64,000 nt of DNA from Patiria pectinifera (GCA_029964075.1 CM057150.1:2604001-2668000), one strand, 5' to 3'; positions 1-46,900 are shown, counted from the first letter of the stretch. Program-made: numbers and translations. Notes: generated by a model not told the origin, from the letters alone.

Positions 1-59
1 TGACTATTTATTTAGGGCAAGACCCGTTCGCATGTACGTCACATTCTTACATTTTGGTA

Positions 60-172
60 GTGTCTTTTGTTTTCCTTATGTAATGTAATTATTTTTTTTT
101 ATATTTTTTTTTAGTGGGGGGGGGGGCTAAAGCACCCCCTAACCCCCCTAGAACCGCCACTGACCGTACTGC
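60..172. repeat. G-rich element end beside gene A exon 4
   Basis: A long G run and the sequence down to GCCACTG at about 172 resemble the right end of a CAGTGGCG-type MITE related to the one at 640-818. The left border is not clear. Non-coding and part of gene A intron 4. Confidence 0.4.
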
Positions 173-199
173 AATTTCCTACTTGAAATCTTGAATCAC

Positions 200-2826
200 C
201 TTTCTGAAGATGATACCCGAGCAGGCCGTCCTAAGCCTCATTCCCGTGATAGCAATACCGAAGTAGCAGGCATGGTGGGTGATAAGTATTAAGAGGGAAG
301 ACAAGGACATGCCCAATGCTTGCAAGTAGGCTTCCGTGGTCGACACCAGATCCGTGGAGAAATACAGAACCAGACGACTCAGCATCACTGGCTGGGCCAT
401 CTTCAAGACGTCCTCCTGTTGACAATGTTCACATCCAAAATACATGTATGATATGATATCCGAAAAAAACGAAACACTGATAAAATAGACGAAATTAAGA
501 GTATTTGAAACAGCCTTTTAGTAGTTTCTTATACACAAACAGCATGCACCCTTTGCGGTTTGAAATGTTCCACAGAGAACTTTAATAAACAATTTACAAA
601 CAGTAGCCCTTCTCCTGGTAAATGAAATTGTAGTCGTAGCAGTGGCGTAGCCAGGAATTTTTCAGTGGGGGGCTTGGGGGCTGAACATTTCATGGGGGCG
701 TCATGTAGATCAATGATCATTTTTTTTAAAACTAAAACATCTCAGTGCGGGGGGGGCGACAAGGTTTCATGGGGGCGATAGCCCCACGCCCCCCACGCCC
801 CCCGTGGCTACGCCACTGAGTCGTAGATCAGTAGCGATCCTTGCCTTAAAGTATATAAAATCCATAAATTGCCGAAGAAAGTATGGTCGATCTTTTCCAA
901 AACATTGTGTAATTTACTGTGGAATTTGTTTCATTTATACGCTGCATTTCACTTAACATGTTGTTAATAACTAATTTACAATACCATAACAAAGTCGTCT
1001 TTCTAGTGACTGACTTCGAGTCGGTTTTTATATTCATGTAAATGCTTTCTGGCGTTTCGATTATCAAGTCCTTGAAAAAGTTTCCTTAAATCTCTAGTAA
1101 GAAAAGTAGTACAATATTCACAATATACAGATGGTTTTGGTTACCTCAATGAATGCAGGCAAGCCGAGTATCATGTAATACCAGCCAAAAGCTCTAAGCA
1201 ACGCCCATCGAAGAGACGGAGGCCTTCCTGTGGCTTCGCTTTTCTTAATTTCTTTATTCCACTCCCTGCATGGAGAAAAGAAAATCGAAAGACATACCAC
1301 CGATAACATACAATTAAGATTTATAATGGTAAATAATCCGTCATAATCCAAATGTATTAGTTCGTATTTTTTGTCCACTGATCTGGAAGCGTTTAGTTTG
1401 CTCAAGGGTTTTTGAGACTTGATTTTGTTTACACATTTCGTATTTGGATAGGGTGTAGCATGAGCACATACATTACCTCTCGAGTTTACCAACCACGACT
1501 CCAGCGGAGTCGTCAGGCAGAACGTCATACAAGTCTGTTTCAACAAGAGGTCTCTTGTAGCCCCGACGGAAGAAGTCGAACATCCAACTTCAAAAAAGGA
1601 AATGTATTGTACATGTAAACAACAAAAAGAGGAGGAAACAAAATGACATGGGGAGGTTATACAGTGATGTTCAAGTCACGTTATTGTGTCAATGTTTTAT
1701 GCGCACTATGTAAGTCAAGGATTATACGGGACATAGTTTGGGAAGAATTGTAAGATGTGCTAAGTAACTGATTCAGTATTTGTTTAATTTCCTGGTTGAA
1801 TAACCTAATTATTATGGTGTTTTTGCAATACAATGCGAGTAAAAGCAACAACAACTAGCATATCAAAACGGAAGGGTTGTTCCTGGTGGGTTTTAAAACA
1901 ATTTTGATGATGTTGTATCATACAAAAAAATGCATAACAACATATATCATTAAACATTTTTTTACCTATATGCTGCTAGCAATTATGTACTGGACAATTG
2001 CTGAAAATTGTATTTTTCCTGTAAAATTAAGATGCCTAAGATGCTCAACGAAACAAAAGATGCCTCAATAGTTTGAAGCAAATCGAAAAAAACCTCCAAT
2101 TCACAGACTAACTTAAGTTGGTCAATGTTGGGTTTTGCCCTTCACCGACGTATATACACACTGTACACTCAGTGTGTTACCTCCCGAGGGAAAGTTGGGA
2201 AAAATCACTCGGGTGGGACTTGAACCCACGACCCCCTGCTTTCTATGCAAATGCATTACCCTTCGTACTCGACCACCGAGCTTGCGGGATCGGTTATCTG
2301 GTTTGAATCTGATGTACATGTAGCAGCGGGTATCGCCATTAAACTATTTCATGAGATGGAATTTGAGTCGGGGTGATGTAAATCAATATTGGATTTTGTT
2401 CTTCACCGACGTATATACACTGTGAACACACTTATTACACATTGTTTGTACGTCGGTGAAGGGCAAAACCCCATTTTGATTTACATAACCTTGACGCAAA
2501 TTCCATCAGTTATGAATAATTAATGTTTGTGTAAAAATACGGCAGCACAAATAACTACAGTACAAACAGAGGTGGCATGTCATTGTAAGCTTACAGGAGA
2601 ATAGCATAATGGTCTATGTCCTGGCGTATAATAGGGTGTATAACTTATCTTACAAGAATACTAATTTTGAGAAGAGACCAGCTGTCTTCATGGGATGTGG
2701 CGGTCTTCTGACTCCGGAGGGGGCTTTGACGGGCTCATCCTCAGTCTGCGTCGAATCTGAAACATGTCTAGGTTTGGTGTCGCTACGCGATATTTTGGAC
2801 GAACCGTCGACGTTATGGACCGCCAT
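200..2826 (-). CDS. Gene A: MRP4-like ABC transporter, first four exons (partial)
   Basis: Coding exons read on the minus strand are 2654-2826, 1477-1587, 1145-1265 and 200-415, joined by GT-AG introns in matching phases. They give 207 residues with no stop. The start codon at 2826 is in the same context as in genes B and C. Exon 1 is the cytosolic N-terminus, exon 2 the conserved region before the first helix (W-M-F, then LPDDSAG), exons 3-4 the first transmembrane helices, ending MRLRTACSGIIFRK. The remaining exons lie beyond the left edge, so whether the gene is intact is unknown. Exons 1 and 3 are closer to gene B than to gene C (gene A keeps the DTKPRHVSDSTQTEDEP stretch of gene B). By family it should export organic anions or nucleotides across the plasma membrane. 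Confidence 0.85.
640..818. mobile_element. hAT-type MITE in gene A intron 3
   Basis: A 179-bp element begins CAGTGGCGTAGCCAGG and ends in the near-perfect inverted copy of it. It is flanked by an exact 8-bp target duplication, AGTCGTAG, at 632-639 and 819-826. The duplication length and the CAG ends point to the hAT superfamily. The interior is G/C homopolymer-rich and non-coding. Confidence 0.85.
2118..2310 (-). mobile_element. tRNA-derived SINE
   Basis: On the minus strand there is an A-box-like GTGGTCGAGT and, about 50 bases later, the B box GGGTTCAAGTCCC, followed by a non-tRNA tail ending TACGTCGGTGAAGGGC. Another copy is at 59719-59915, and a foldback of two tail ends lies at 2373-2491. 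It lies upstream of gene A's 3' reading direction start, in gene A's intron 1. Confidence 0.7.
2373..2491. repeat. Foldback made of two SINE tails
   Basis: The left end (GTGATGTAAATCAA, then TTCACCGACGTA) reappears inverted at the right end (TACGTCGGTGAAGGGC, then TTGATTTACAT). The arms are about 40 bases each and match the 3' tail of the SINE at 2118-2310 and 59719. It looks like two tails joined head to head. Confidence 0.65.
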
Positions 2827-3052
2827 GACGGTGCTTGAAATATTTATGGGATGAATATATGAAGTATTGTATATTGTGGCAGTAGTGGTGCGTGTTCGTA
2901 ACAGCTATTATTTGCCATTGAGAAACGTGCTATTGTTGGTATAGCACGCACCAGTGACCATTACGGGCACACTCTCGCAGAGTGGTCCAGCAGCATTCTT
3001 TACAAAAACCTCGTTGGCTTGGGGTTTTGTACGTAAACCTTATTGTTAGGGC
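2827..3052. other. Gene A 5' flank
   Basis: The region before the gene A start codon. Its far end resembles the gene B upstream sequence (25111-25320), but the match is interrupted by the element pair at 3053-4109 and resumes at about 4130-4270. No clear TATA box was recognised. Confidence 0.5.
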
Positions 3053-3741
3053 CCTGTCACACTTCTGCGTATCCTAATTCCTTATGAGTTGCGCATTGAC
3101 TTTTTTTCATACGCAGTCGTACGCACAATACGCACCTCATATGCATCTCTATCGTTTTGTGTAGATTTTATGTACGCAGATATACGCATGATACGGCCCA
3201 GTACGCAGGATAGTTTTGGGTATGCACAAAACTACGCTGCGTACGCTGTTACGCAGGTCATAAGTTATAAATACGCAGCGCATCGGTCCCGCATCGGTCG
3301 AGTGCGTAACGAGTACGCTATGTGTTCGTGACGCACCCCGTCAGCATATGAGCCGCCTGTATTGGACGTATACATAGCGTACTTGCAGCGCAGATGCAAC
3401 GCACGCTGGACGGCGAGCGGCGAAAATGCGGCGGGAATACGCTCAGAAGTGCGTCAAGCATGCGGTCGGCATAAGTCGGGTGCGTCCGGAATACACTCGG
3501 CATGCGCACTGCATACTGACCTATTTGCAGCCCGAAAAATAATGTTGTGCACTGCATACGGAACTCATACGCATCTCATACGCAATGGATGCACTGAATT
3601 CGTTACTTGTACGCTAGATGTGCGTCGCACATAAGTCAAAGTGATCGAAACATTTCGACATTAATTGAGCGTACGGCTGCGTATTGAAAATTTTTGATAA
3701 GGAACTCATAAGGAATTAGGTTACGCAAAGGTGTGACAGGG
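3053..3741. mobile_element. Inverted-repeat element, full copy (TACGC-rich MITE)
   Basis: A 689-bp element with ends CCCTGTCACAC and GTGTGACAGGG. Inside each end come CTAATTCCTTATGAG and its inverse. The interior is packed with TACGC/GCGTA pentamers on both strands, which could be sub-terminal transposase-binding sites. No credible protein is encoded. Confidence 0.8.
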
Positions 3742-3750
3742 GCTTTTGTG

Positions 3751-4109
3751 CCCTGTCACACTTCTGCGTATCCTAATTCCTTATGAGTTGCGCATTGACA
3801 TTTTTTTCATACGCAGTCGTACGCACAATACGCACCTCATATGAATCTGTATCGTTTTGTGAAGGTTTTATGTACGCATATATACGCATGGTACGGCCCA
3901 GTACGCAGGATAGTTTTGGGCATGCACAAAACTACGCTGCGTACGCTGTTGCGCAGGTCATAAGTTATAAATACGCAGCGCATCGGTCCCGCATCGGTCG
4001 AGTGCGTTACGAGTACGCTATGTGTTCGTTAATTGAGCGTACGGCTGCGTATTAAACATTTTTGATAAGAAATTCATAAGGAATTAGGATACGCAAAGGT
4101 GTGAGAGGG
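3751..4109. mobile_element. Internally deleted second copy of the TACGC-rich MITE
   Basis: It begins with the same CCCTGTCACAC only nine bases after the first copy ends. It matches the first copy for about 270 bases (3053-3330), then jumps to the last 80 or so bases (TTAATTGAGCGTACGG onward). This is a deletion derivative placed in tandem. Its right end reads GTGTGAGAGGG with one substitution. Confidence 0.8.
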
Positions 4110-5790
4110 GTTTCAACCGGACCATTTTTTCCAAGAGTGTGTCTCTAATGACGACAAGGTTACACATGCGCCTACACGTGTGTTTCCCATGATAGAGAGT
4201 TAAGCACAGTTCGGTAATCCGTACGCAATGGCGTATCCAGGATTTGGGTTCAGGGGTACAAAATGGATTATTTAAAAAAAAAGAGTGACCGGGATTCAGA
4301 TTTGATCGTCGATGTGGTTGAAAATGTGGTGGTGGGGTGGGGTGGGCAAAATGTACGGGGGTTGAAGATGTACATCTTTATAAACATTTGATAAAATGTT
4401 CAATTGCAGAAAAATGTTTAACATTTAAGAACAAAAGACAAGATAACACAGAAAAAAAGATAATGTCTGATTTTACCAGAGTAGTATACGCACTCAATTT
4501 ATAACTGCTGCTAGGTACAAAACATAGAGCAGTGAGTGAACGTTATCATGGATTGAAATGACGGTTACCGAGAAACGAATAGACGCTGACAAAGGAACTT
4601 CCTTTTATTCCGTGTAAAACCTGCGTATAATGCCAGTGAAATAAAACAATTTAGAAAAACTGAGCAAATTCCAGCAGCTGATTTCGCTTTCAACGTATAG
4701 ACGAGTAATGGAAAATAAATGAAACCTCTGTTGGTCCTATCCCCATGAAATAGAAGATCATTTATATTCCAATTCAATCAAATGGCGTCCAATGGTTGCC
4801 TTTGTCGTACTAAAATCACTTGGCCCTCTGAAAATCAAATAGTTGGGTGGTTTTTGTTTGTTTGGGGGGGGGGGTGTTGTTCCACCTTGTAATGGGGGCG
4901 CTGATTAAAATCCGACGATGTGCAATAGATGGCCCTTCTCAAGACGGCAAAATTACCGTGGCTCGCCTTAAATACAAAAAGGGGCACTCGCAAGAGACTG
5001 GTGGTCAAAAGGGGCAATTTGTTTTTGAAAGGGCACTTGTTTATTAAAAAAAGGCACTTGTTCCAAAAGGGCACTCTTCAAACATATAAACGGTTACGAC
5101 AGGACCGTGGTTACTTATCTAGCTTTAGCTTAACAGTGTGCTTGATTGACTACAGGAAGCCAGGCGGGCCTTAACGGGAACGGCCGCTACGATGACGGGG
5201 CGGGTACTGTAGGTCTGGGCGGCGCTAGAACACATGGCACTAAGTCGCAAAGAACCATTAGAACAAGTGAGTGCGTTACTATTTCTCCTGGCCTACCACC
5301 TCCTTTGAGGGATCGATTCGAATAGCAAGGGTAATTTGTAGTTCTTGTTAAAACAATAATATTGTAAAGTTATGTTGGCATACAATTCATTTAATTCGCA
5401 GACTATATTCTGGTGTTGCTCTTCAGAGAAGATAATGTTCACAACGGCACCTGCTCCTGAAGCTCATTTGTCACTTGATACACAATTTCTGGATTCTTAA
5501 GTGTCTAAATGCAACGGACTGTTTCTTCGGTTTTTCCAGGTGCAGCCAAACCATACATGACAGATGTAATAACAATAATTACGAGATGAGTCATCAACTA
5601 TATGTTGTATACATTAACATAAACTGTGTAGTAACAGTTCTTTGTGCCAAATAACGAATGCTGGAATATCAGCATCCAATTGGCCAGCGCCATTAGCGGG
5701 CGTGACTTAAGGCATCATTATTAATCATTTCTCGTAATGAAACCAAGGATTCCTCAAATTTGCACTAAAGGCACTGCAGCCTGATTTTTC

Positions 5791-5894
5791 TCGGCATGAC
5801 TGAAATGCAACTCCTTCAGATTGTTCACCGAGAAAGAGCAAATCGGCATGACTGAAATGCAACTCCTTCAGATTGTTCACCGAGAAAGAGCAAA
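5791..5894. repeat. Perfect two-copy tandem repeat, 52-bp unit
   Basis: The unit starting TCGGCATGACTGAAATGC occurs at 5791-5842 and again, identical, at 5843-5894. Perfect identity implies a recent duplication. Confidence 0.9.
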
Positions 5895-7831
5895 TCAACC
5901 TTGACGTTTAGACGTGGAACTTACCTAGTAACAGGTGGGAGTTAGTGTAGGATTATACTGTGCTGGTTGCTGAGTTGTTAGACCCTCTCAGTTGTGCGTC
6001 TTATAACTATAACTATAACTTACAACATTTATAATGCGCTTTCCACCATGTTTCAAAGTCTTATTACTCAGTCCCCATTAGTATTACGGTATTATATAAA
6101 GGAACAAAATGTAGATTCAATATTGTTGAACGAAATCATCAGTGCTTTGATATTTCAAATTGTTTTATTTTAATATTTCAAATTGTTTATAGACAATGCT
6201 TTTTAGCCTTAATTACATGTTATCTGTATTTCAGTAATAAATGTAAACATCTTCGTTCTTTTTTATATTTAATTAAACTGCTGATATACACGTTTGTGCC
6301 ATCAAAAGTAATTGGCAGGTCTAATAGCAAGGCGAACGTTTCATTTACATGATTACCCACGTCCAAGGTTACAATTGCAAAGGTAGGCCTACAATCCAAA
6401 TATGCACCCAGAGATTGTCATGAAAAATAACCAAGTATTGTCATTTTACAAATTATTAAAATATCTCCATTATTGCAATCATAGTACAGTGCTGACCACG
6501 ATCGGTTGAAGCTAACCAGCGATATAAAAGGCTGGGGGTTACAGGGTTTACATTTTCAGGCTTTGACCAACTTTTTCTCCATTGGTTTTGTACTGAAAAT
6601 AAATAAGTTTAAATGTGCACTGAGACTATTTCTACATGTGATACACACTGTGCAGAGTACAATGGTTCAGAACCCAAGGTACATTTGAACTTAAAAGTGC
6701 TGGAGCTGTTTGTCGATTTCTGATGGCTGGCAACGACCTTCAATACAGCTACTGAACTGATTTTATGTGATAACCAGGAATAGGGGAAAGAAATTGGAAC
6801 ACGCACGTGACTTCCTGGTTGAATGCCATCAAAATCCCTCGGCACGGAGCACGCTTTGGTCGTACTTTGGGTGAGGGCGTCCTACCCTACGCACCTCTCA
6901 GACTACATCTAAACTTGTCTTGCAGCATCTTGGACATACTCTTCTTATGACGGGTTCTTACATACATTTTTTTTAGGACAGTGATGCTCAATGATGCATG
7001 ACCTGAGGAGTGCCATCAAGAGAGTATTGTATGCTTTGTGTGTGGGTTATCTTTCTAATAGGACACCGTGAATAATCATCAGTAATCAACGTATGCAAAG
7101 ACGCACCACACAGCCGGCCAATGATGACAATGCGAGGATGACATTATTTTATTCATATCTTATTTAGTAACATAATCATTAATAATAATTTTAAAATGTT
7201 GAATTGAATTTATTTGATAATGGTTATTTCGCAGAAATCGATGTGGCAGTGCACAGGCTGAATTACGTGATTTACACATCAATACATAGGGTAGCAATGT
7301 GGGATAAAATAACACATCAATTAAAGTACAAAGATAAAATTACAATAATGTCCTTAACAATTAAACGCTGAAGAATTACACAATTTGGCGTTTTCAATCC
7401 CATTGGAGTCTTTCTCGGGCACCAAATCTAGTCTCGACAGGTATATCTGATGGGGTTGAGACGTTGGGCCCTCTTGAAATTTTCACATTCATGTACATTT
7501 TTCATGTATATAAACATGAATGTATTTTTTACTTGTCATTCCAGCTGTGCTTGCCGGGAATTTGTAGCTGATATCGTAATTTCTTCTTGCATGTTGTCGT
7601 GGGTTGCTGCCACTTGCTGGTCTGGTTAGGGGTGGGGGTTGGGGTAGTTCATCTTTCTGTATCTTTAATGTAAATGGGTTTTTTTCTGTTTCTACTTTAA
7701 TATTTGTGTGCTTTTTTATAGAACTGTTTACCCTAGTTTTTAAATTACTTTATTCATACTGTTGATTGATTCATACTCTTTTTCTTATTGACCTTGGTTT
7801 TATAGGCTGCTATTTACAAAACAACTTATTG

Positions 7832-7837
7832 TTTATT
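7832..7837 (-). terminator. Possible polyadenylation signal of gene B
   Basis: The minus strand reads AATAAA here, about 350 bases beyond the gene B stop codon at 8186. Other AT-rich candidates exist nearby, so this is only a plausible choice. Confidence 0.25.
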
Positions 7838-8185
7838 TCACCATCATAGGGATTGGATGTGGCTTTTAGGTCAGCCGGGGGGGGGGGGGCGTTGTTTTCT
7901 GTTCTATCCTAGGGTGTTCAGTACATACAGGTAACAGTACAGACCATCACGCATCACTCGTTGAGCTAAACAACACAGTTGACTATTCCCTGGAACTATC
8001 GCTAATGGGGGATCGTTCATTCTCAAACACCTCTTCCAAACTCTACCACAATCCAGAAGTTCAAATACCACAAACGTCCTTATTAAAGACAATAAAATCT
8101 TCTCGCCAATCAAATTCGTTCACATCTCGTTTTTTTTCAGTTCGACTGTAAATCTGACATTAATTGTTTGTTAATGTCAAATGTG

Positions 8186-25110
<16,925 letters not shown>

Positions 25111-25330
25111 GACGGTGCTTGCAATATGACATGCAAATAATTATTATTGTATTATTGTATATTATGTATTATTCTTTGCTGTGAAACGTACGTGCCCTTG
25201 GTGTTATTGCACAAAGATAAGGTCACCATGTACAAAGTACGTTTCCCGTAATACAGAGTTCAAGTGTAATAAAGTAGACATGTGCACAATGGCGTATCCA
25301 GGATTTGGGTCCAGAGTATACAATTGATCA

Positions 25331-26744
25331 TTAAAGGGACATTACGACCTGAAACCCCCGAATATTTCATGTTTCGGAAAGTTTACTTCAACTATTTTTA
25401 AAACGTATGTTTGAAAGGGAAACAAAGCTATATGTCTTACCGTTCCCGAGAAAGGCAAAACTTTGGTGGTTGTGCATAACTGTCGGTTTTGAACAGCGCC
25501 CCCATCAGCCCCTGGTACCAGCCAATGATGCTGGTATGGTTTCGAGGCGGGAAGTCACTTCTGTGACTCACCTTTGAATATGAATTGCGCCCCTGTTGTT
25601 TTCAAACGAAACTTAATTATGACTTCTTTAAAGAATTTTTCGACGAATTCGGACACGTGATCAGTAGCTGTACACTCATGAGGCCACCTACAATGCAAAA
25701 ACCATTGTGCACGCTATTGTACTCAGCAATTGCTCTGTGACGGATTACTTGAACAGCTATCACACGATTTTGCCATGGAAGGCGGCATTCGTGACATCCT
25801 TGCTATAACGTGCCCGGATTGGCCTTCAGCCGCGAAAGCTTATGCATCAGCGCAACTTGCTTTGAGCTCTACAGAAAGTTGCATATGATCATCTTTCTCA
25901 ACCATCCTTTTCAGAAGCATTATAAGCTCTTTTTATCAGATCAGTTATTTCTCTATATGTAGAAGTCCATTTTGGTCTGTTACGCGTCGAGTATCATACG
26001 TTTGGTAGTGTCGGCTGATTCCATCTTGGTGGCGCTCATCAACAAGCTGAAAGGTTAAACTTTACAAGTTGTGGCATTCCAAATCATTTAATTTACGACT
26101 TTAGAAAATGTATCATTCGGTTTTCTGACTAGCGTTGATTAAATGTAATGGTTATTTATATATTTATTTTTATCAATTTCTGAGATACGATTATTTGGGT
26201 TTGGCATGCAGCCATTCTTTTATCGCAAAATTCAAGCTCTTCCTTATGATTAAGGGTGTCCAATACCAAGATTTAAAAGTAAAACAACCACACAACTATC
26301 CTTTACAAAAAACTGGGCGCTTTTGTAGTCTTATTGTGTTATTTTGACTTTCGGGGTCCTCTTTTGCGACCCCAAAAAGTCGGGTTGTTGGTGCTAGTTG
26401 TGGTTCCATCCGGAAGGGTTTCCGTTTTGCAGATGTGTACAAAAGTACATACTGTGCCGTGCATTGGTGATTGGTCACTGCTGTTCGTAAGTACGGCGTT
26501 GTGTAAGTGTGGAATACCAGACACACCAAACGTGTATCGTACATTGTATGAAAACGACAGGAAACACGTTTTACTCCGTCGTGTCCGATTTAAAAAATCG
26601 TGGTTTTTGTTTGTTTTGTTTTTTTCTCGGGAACGGTAAGACATTATAAGTTGGTTTTCTTTTCAACCCAATGTTTGAAATCTAATATTCAAACAATTCA
26701 AAGCAAGACATTTTCGGAGATTTCAGGACGCAGTGCCCCTTTAA
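25331..26744. mobile_element. Element with inverted ends between genes B and C
   Basis: The left end reads TTAAAGGGACATTACGACC and the next 130 bases, to CTTACCGTTCCCGAGAAA, are repeated inverted at about 26620-26744, ending GTGCCCCTTTAA. A related end occurs at 27037-27055 and a fragment at 58905-59020, so the family is dispersed. The interior encodes no recognisable transposase. Confidence 0.6.
25550..26240 (+). repeat. Dispersed repeat, copy 1
   Basis: About 690 bases starting GAATATGAATTGCGCCC are found again, same strand, at about 46205-46900 with many substitutions, and the first 100 or so bases at 58140-58250. Shared internal blocks include CTCTGTGACGGATTAC and AGTTTGGCATGCAGC-like sequence. 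Type unknown. Confidence 0.65.
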
Positions 26745-27283
26745 ACGAAATTATATTAACTAGAAATATCGTTTTGAAATAATAAACACCAACCTTTAAA
26801 AGCTGGGCGTTTCTGTTTGATTCTTGCAAAAACCATGCAAGAACGAATTTCGGTGGTCACAATTTTGTCTCCAAAAATTCGCACAGCGGTGAGAAACAAC
26901 ATTTTTGTATTGGTAATGTGTGTATCATGTACCACATTCACAACGTGTGCCGTGCCGGGCCTTGATCAGACACGACTTGAAATACGTATTGTGGTTATGC
27001 CACAAAATGGGTATGCCAACACATGCCGGGAATTTCAGGCCGTAATGTCCATTTCATCACTCATTTTGTACCCTGGACCCAAATCATATATACTCCATTG
27101 TTCTTGGTCCAATGGACTACACTCGAACTTTGTATATTGGATAACACACGTGTACACGCATCGGTGACCTTATCGCTCGGCAAGTACGTGTCACTGCAAC
27201 AAAATAGCTGTTAGAACAAGCACCTATATTCTGACACGATAGACAATAATTTATTCATTCCATATTATATTTCCAGCATCGTC

Positions 27284-45191
<17,908 letters not shown>

Positions 45192-45304
45192 CCTTAACCA
45201 ATAAGGAGTATTTTTTTTTCGGCTGGGACGGGCTACAAATTTCAAAAATATAATATTATATTCAAAACAACTGGATTTACATGAAACCATGTAGTGTATT
45301 TTAA

Positions 45305-45690
45305 TTAATTTAATAATTGATTAATAAATCTTATAAAATCGTATATAGCGTCGAATTCGCCAAGCAAAGTGATCAGGGCGCAGTTTACATCAATAAATGA
45401 TAAATGTAAGGTTTCATAGCAAAAATAAGTGAAATTCAAACTGAAAAAAGGAGAGGTGAACAAATTTGATTGAAGAGAAAATTCAAATAACTGCAAAGAA
45501 GACGTTTGTCGTAGTTCAACTGGTGGGTTGTTCCAGAGATTTGGAGCAGTGGATGAAAAATGCCACTCCATGGCAAACGCATGATGGAGCAATGCATTGT
45601 GAGAAGCTTTTCATGTGGACATGATTTACAGACGTAGATACGAGTTTGCCGACACGAGCCACGATTTGCAATCAACAATGACTAGTAGAA
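45305..45690 (-). pseudogene. 3' end of a LINE reverse-transcriptase ORF
   Basis: The minus strand reads FSSTAPNLWNNPPVELRQTS followed by SLQLFEFSLQSNLFTSPF, the hallmark C-terminal tail of CR1/L2/jockey-like LINE proteins. Only this tail remains, abutting gene C's 3' end. A related scrap is at about 58010-58080. Confidence 0.75.
45323..45328 (+). terminator. Possible polyadenylation signal of gene C
   Basis: A canonical AATAAA lies about 130 bases after the stop codon of gene C, in an AT-rich stretch. It overlaps the end of an inverted LINE fragment, so the gene C transcript may end inside that element. Position and motif only; weak evidence. Confidence 0.35.
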
Positions 45691-46204
45691 AATGCAGATG
45701 AACCTATGTATGCCTGTCTATACATGTGGACACCCATCGTTGCCCAATGATGTTGATATGGTCATGGACGAGGGAAGCGTAAATTGTATTCCCAGGACGG
45801 TTGGGGTCAAGTCATGCATAATACAGTAGTTTGAATCTGTTAGGTATGTTTATTCATGAAAACAGAACAATGTTATCAAGAACATTGTTGTTATTTAGTC
45901 AACTAGTTACGTTAGAGCATTTGAAAGTGCGGCCGTCGTCGAGCTACCACAGAAACATAGCTAGTAGATAACGATATAAGCTATGGATATAAAGATCCCT
46001 GGTTCGAATCCACGTCGTCGCTGCCATTTTTATCAACTATTTTTGTTCCTCTCAATTTATCGTTGCGATAATTTTAATTTAACCCAAAAAGAGAAAGAGA
46101 ACCTAAGTGTCTTGCAATGATTCAAAGGAAAAACTGAACTATGCATGATTAGGCCCCAACTCTCCAAAAAAAAAAAATGCGCACGCAGGAAGTGACTTAC
46201 CAAT

Positions 46205-46900
46205 GAATATGAATTGCGCCCCCTATTGTTTGCAAACAATAATGAAACTATCAGGCAGTAATTTCTTTGAAGAATCCATGGAGGAATTCGGGCACATGTT
46301 CACCGTACACTCACGAGGACACCTTCAATTGAGAAACAGTTGTGTTTGCTACTGTACAAAGCAATTACTCTGTGACGGATTACCTGAATAGCCAACACAA
46401 TGGTTTTGCCATTGAAGGGGGCCTTCGTGATAGAATTACTAGCGTGCCCAGATGACTATAGCAAACAAGTGTATGCATCAATGAAACTTGCTTTTAGGTG
46501 TGCAGTCAAAATTGCATGTTTGTAGTTTCCCCACCATCCTTTGAAGAAGCATTATTAGATTTTGTTGTCAGATAAGTTATTTTCTACAGGTGACATGGAA
46601 GGTATAATCTCGGTGTGTTACGCACCGTGTCTCATAGCTTTAGTAGTGTCTGCAGATTCTATCTTGGTGGCGCTCTTTAAGAAGCTGAAGGATTAAACAA
46701 CACATTTTGTGGCATTCCAAATCGTTTAATTTACGAATCCGGAAAACTTATCGTTCGGTTTGCCAACTAGCGTTGACTGAAATATAAAGTTTATTATATT
46801 CATTATTTTTTGGCAATTTCGGAGATACAATAATTTGAGTTTGGCATGCAGCTGTTCTTTTATCGCAAACTTCATGTTCTTCTCAATGATTAAGGGTATC
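46205..46900 (+). repeat. Dispersed repeat, copy 2
   Basis: Same family and strand as 25550-26240. It opens GAATATGAATTGCGCCCCC and shares CTCTGTGACGGATTAC. Confidence 0.65.

Larger units (their letters stand above)
4110..8185. other. Intergenic region between gene A and the 3' end of gene B
   Basis: No gene was recognised here. About 4130-4270 resembles the gene B upstream flank. About 4850-5110 is a low-complexity stretch with repeated AAAGGGGCAC. A perfect 52-bp tandem duplication lies at 5791-5894. From about 7830 to 8185 is the likely 3' untranslated region of gene B. The rest is AT-rich unique sequence with only short chance open frames. Confidence 0.6.
25111..27283. other. Head-to-head intergenic region between genes B and C
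   Basis: A 2.2-kb shared upstream region. The outer flanks (about 25180-25360 and about 27030-27200 inverted) match each other as arms of the inverted duplication. They share GATTTGGGTCCAG and GACATTACGRCCTGAAA. The middle is occupied by inverted-repeat elements (25331-26744) and a dispersed repeat at about 25550-26230. The true promoters of both genes must lie here, but no TATA box or initiator stands out. A TATTTCCAG just before the gene C start could be a 5' UTR splice acceptor. Confidence 0.6.

Noticed and set aside
3089..4055. Repeated plus-strand frames in the TACGC-rich region considered as a protein gene
   Set aside because: The frame arises from the TACGC repeats inside two MITE copies bounded by inverted ends.
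26334..27167. Several open frames of about 100 codons between B and C
   Set aside because: They lie within inverted-repeat elements, overlap on both strands and match no known protein.
45929..46022. tRNA-like sequence with B box GGTTCGAATCC and a partly matching acceptor stem
   Set aside because: No acceptable A box or anticodon arm; two acceptor pairs are wobbles and one is a mismatch. More likely a SINE remnant or chance.
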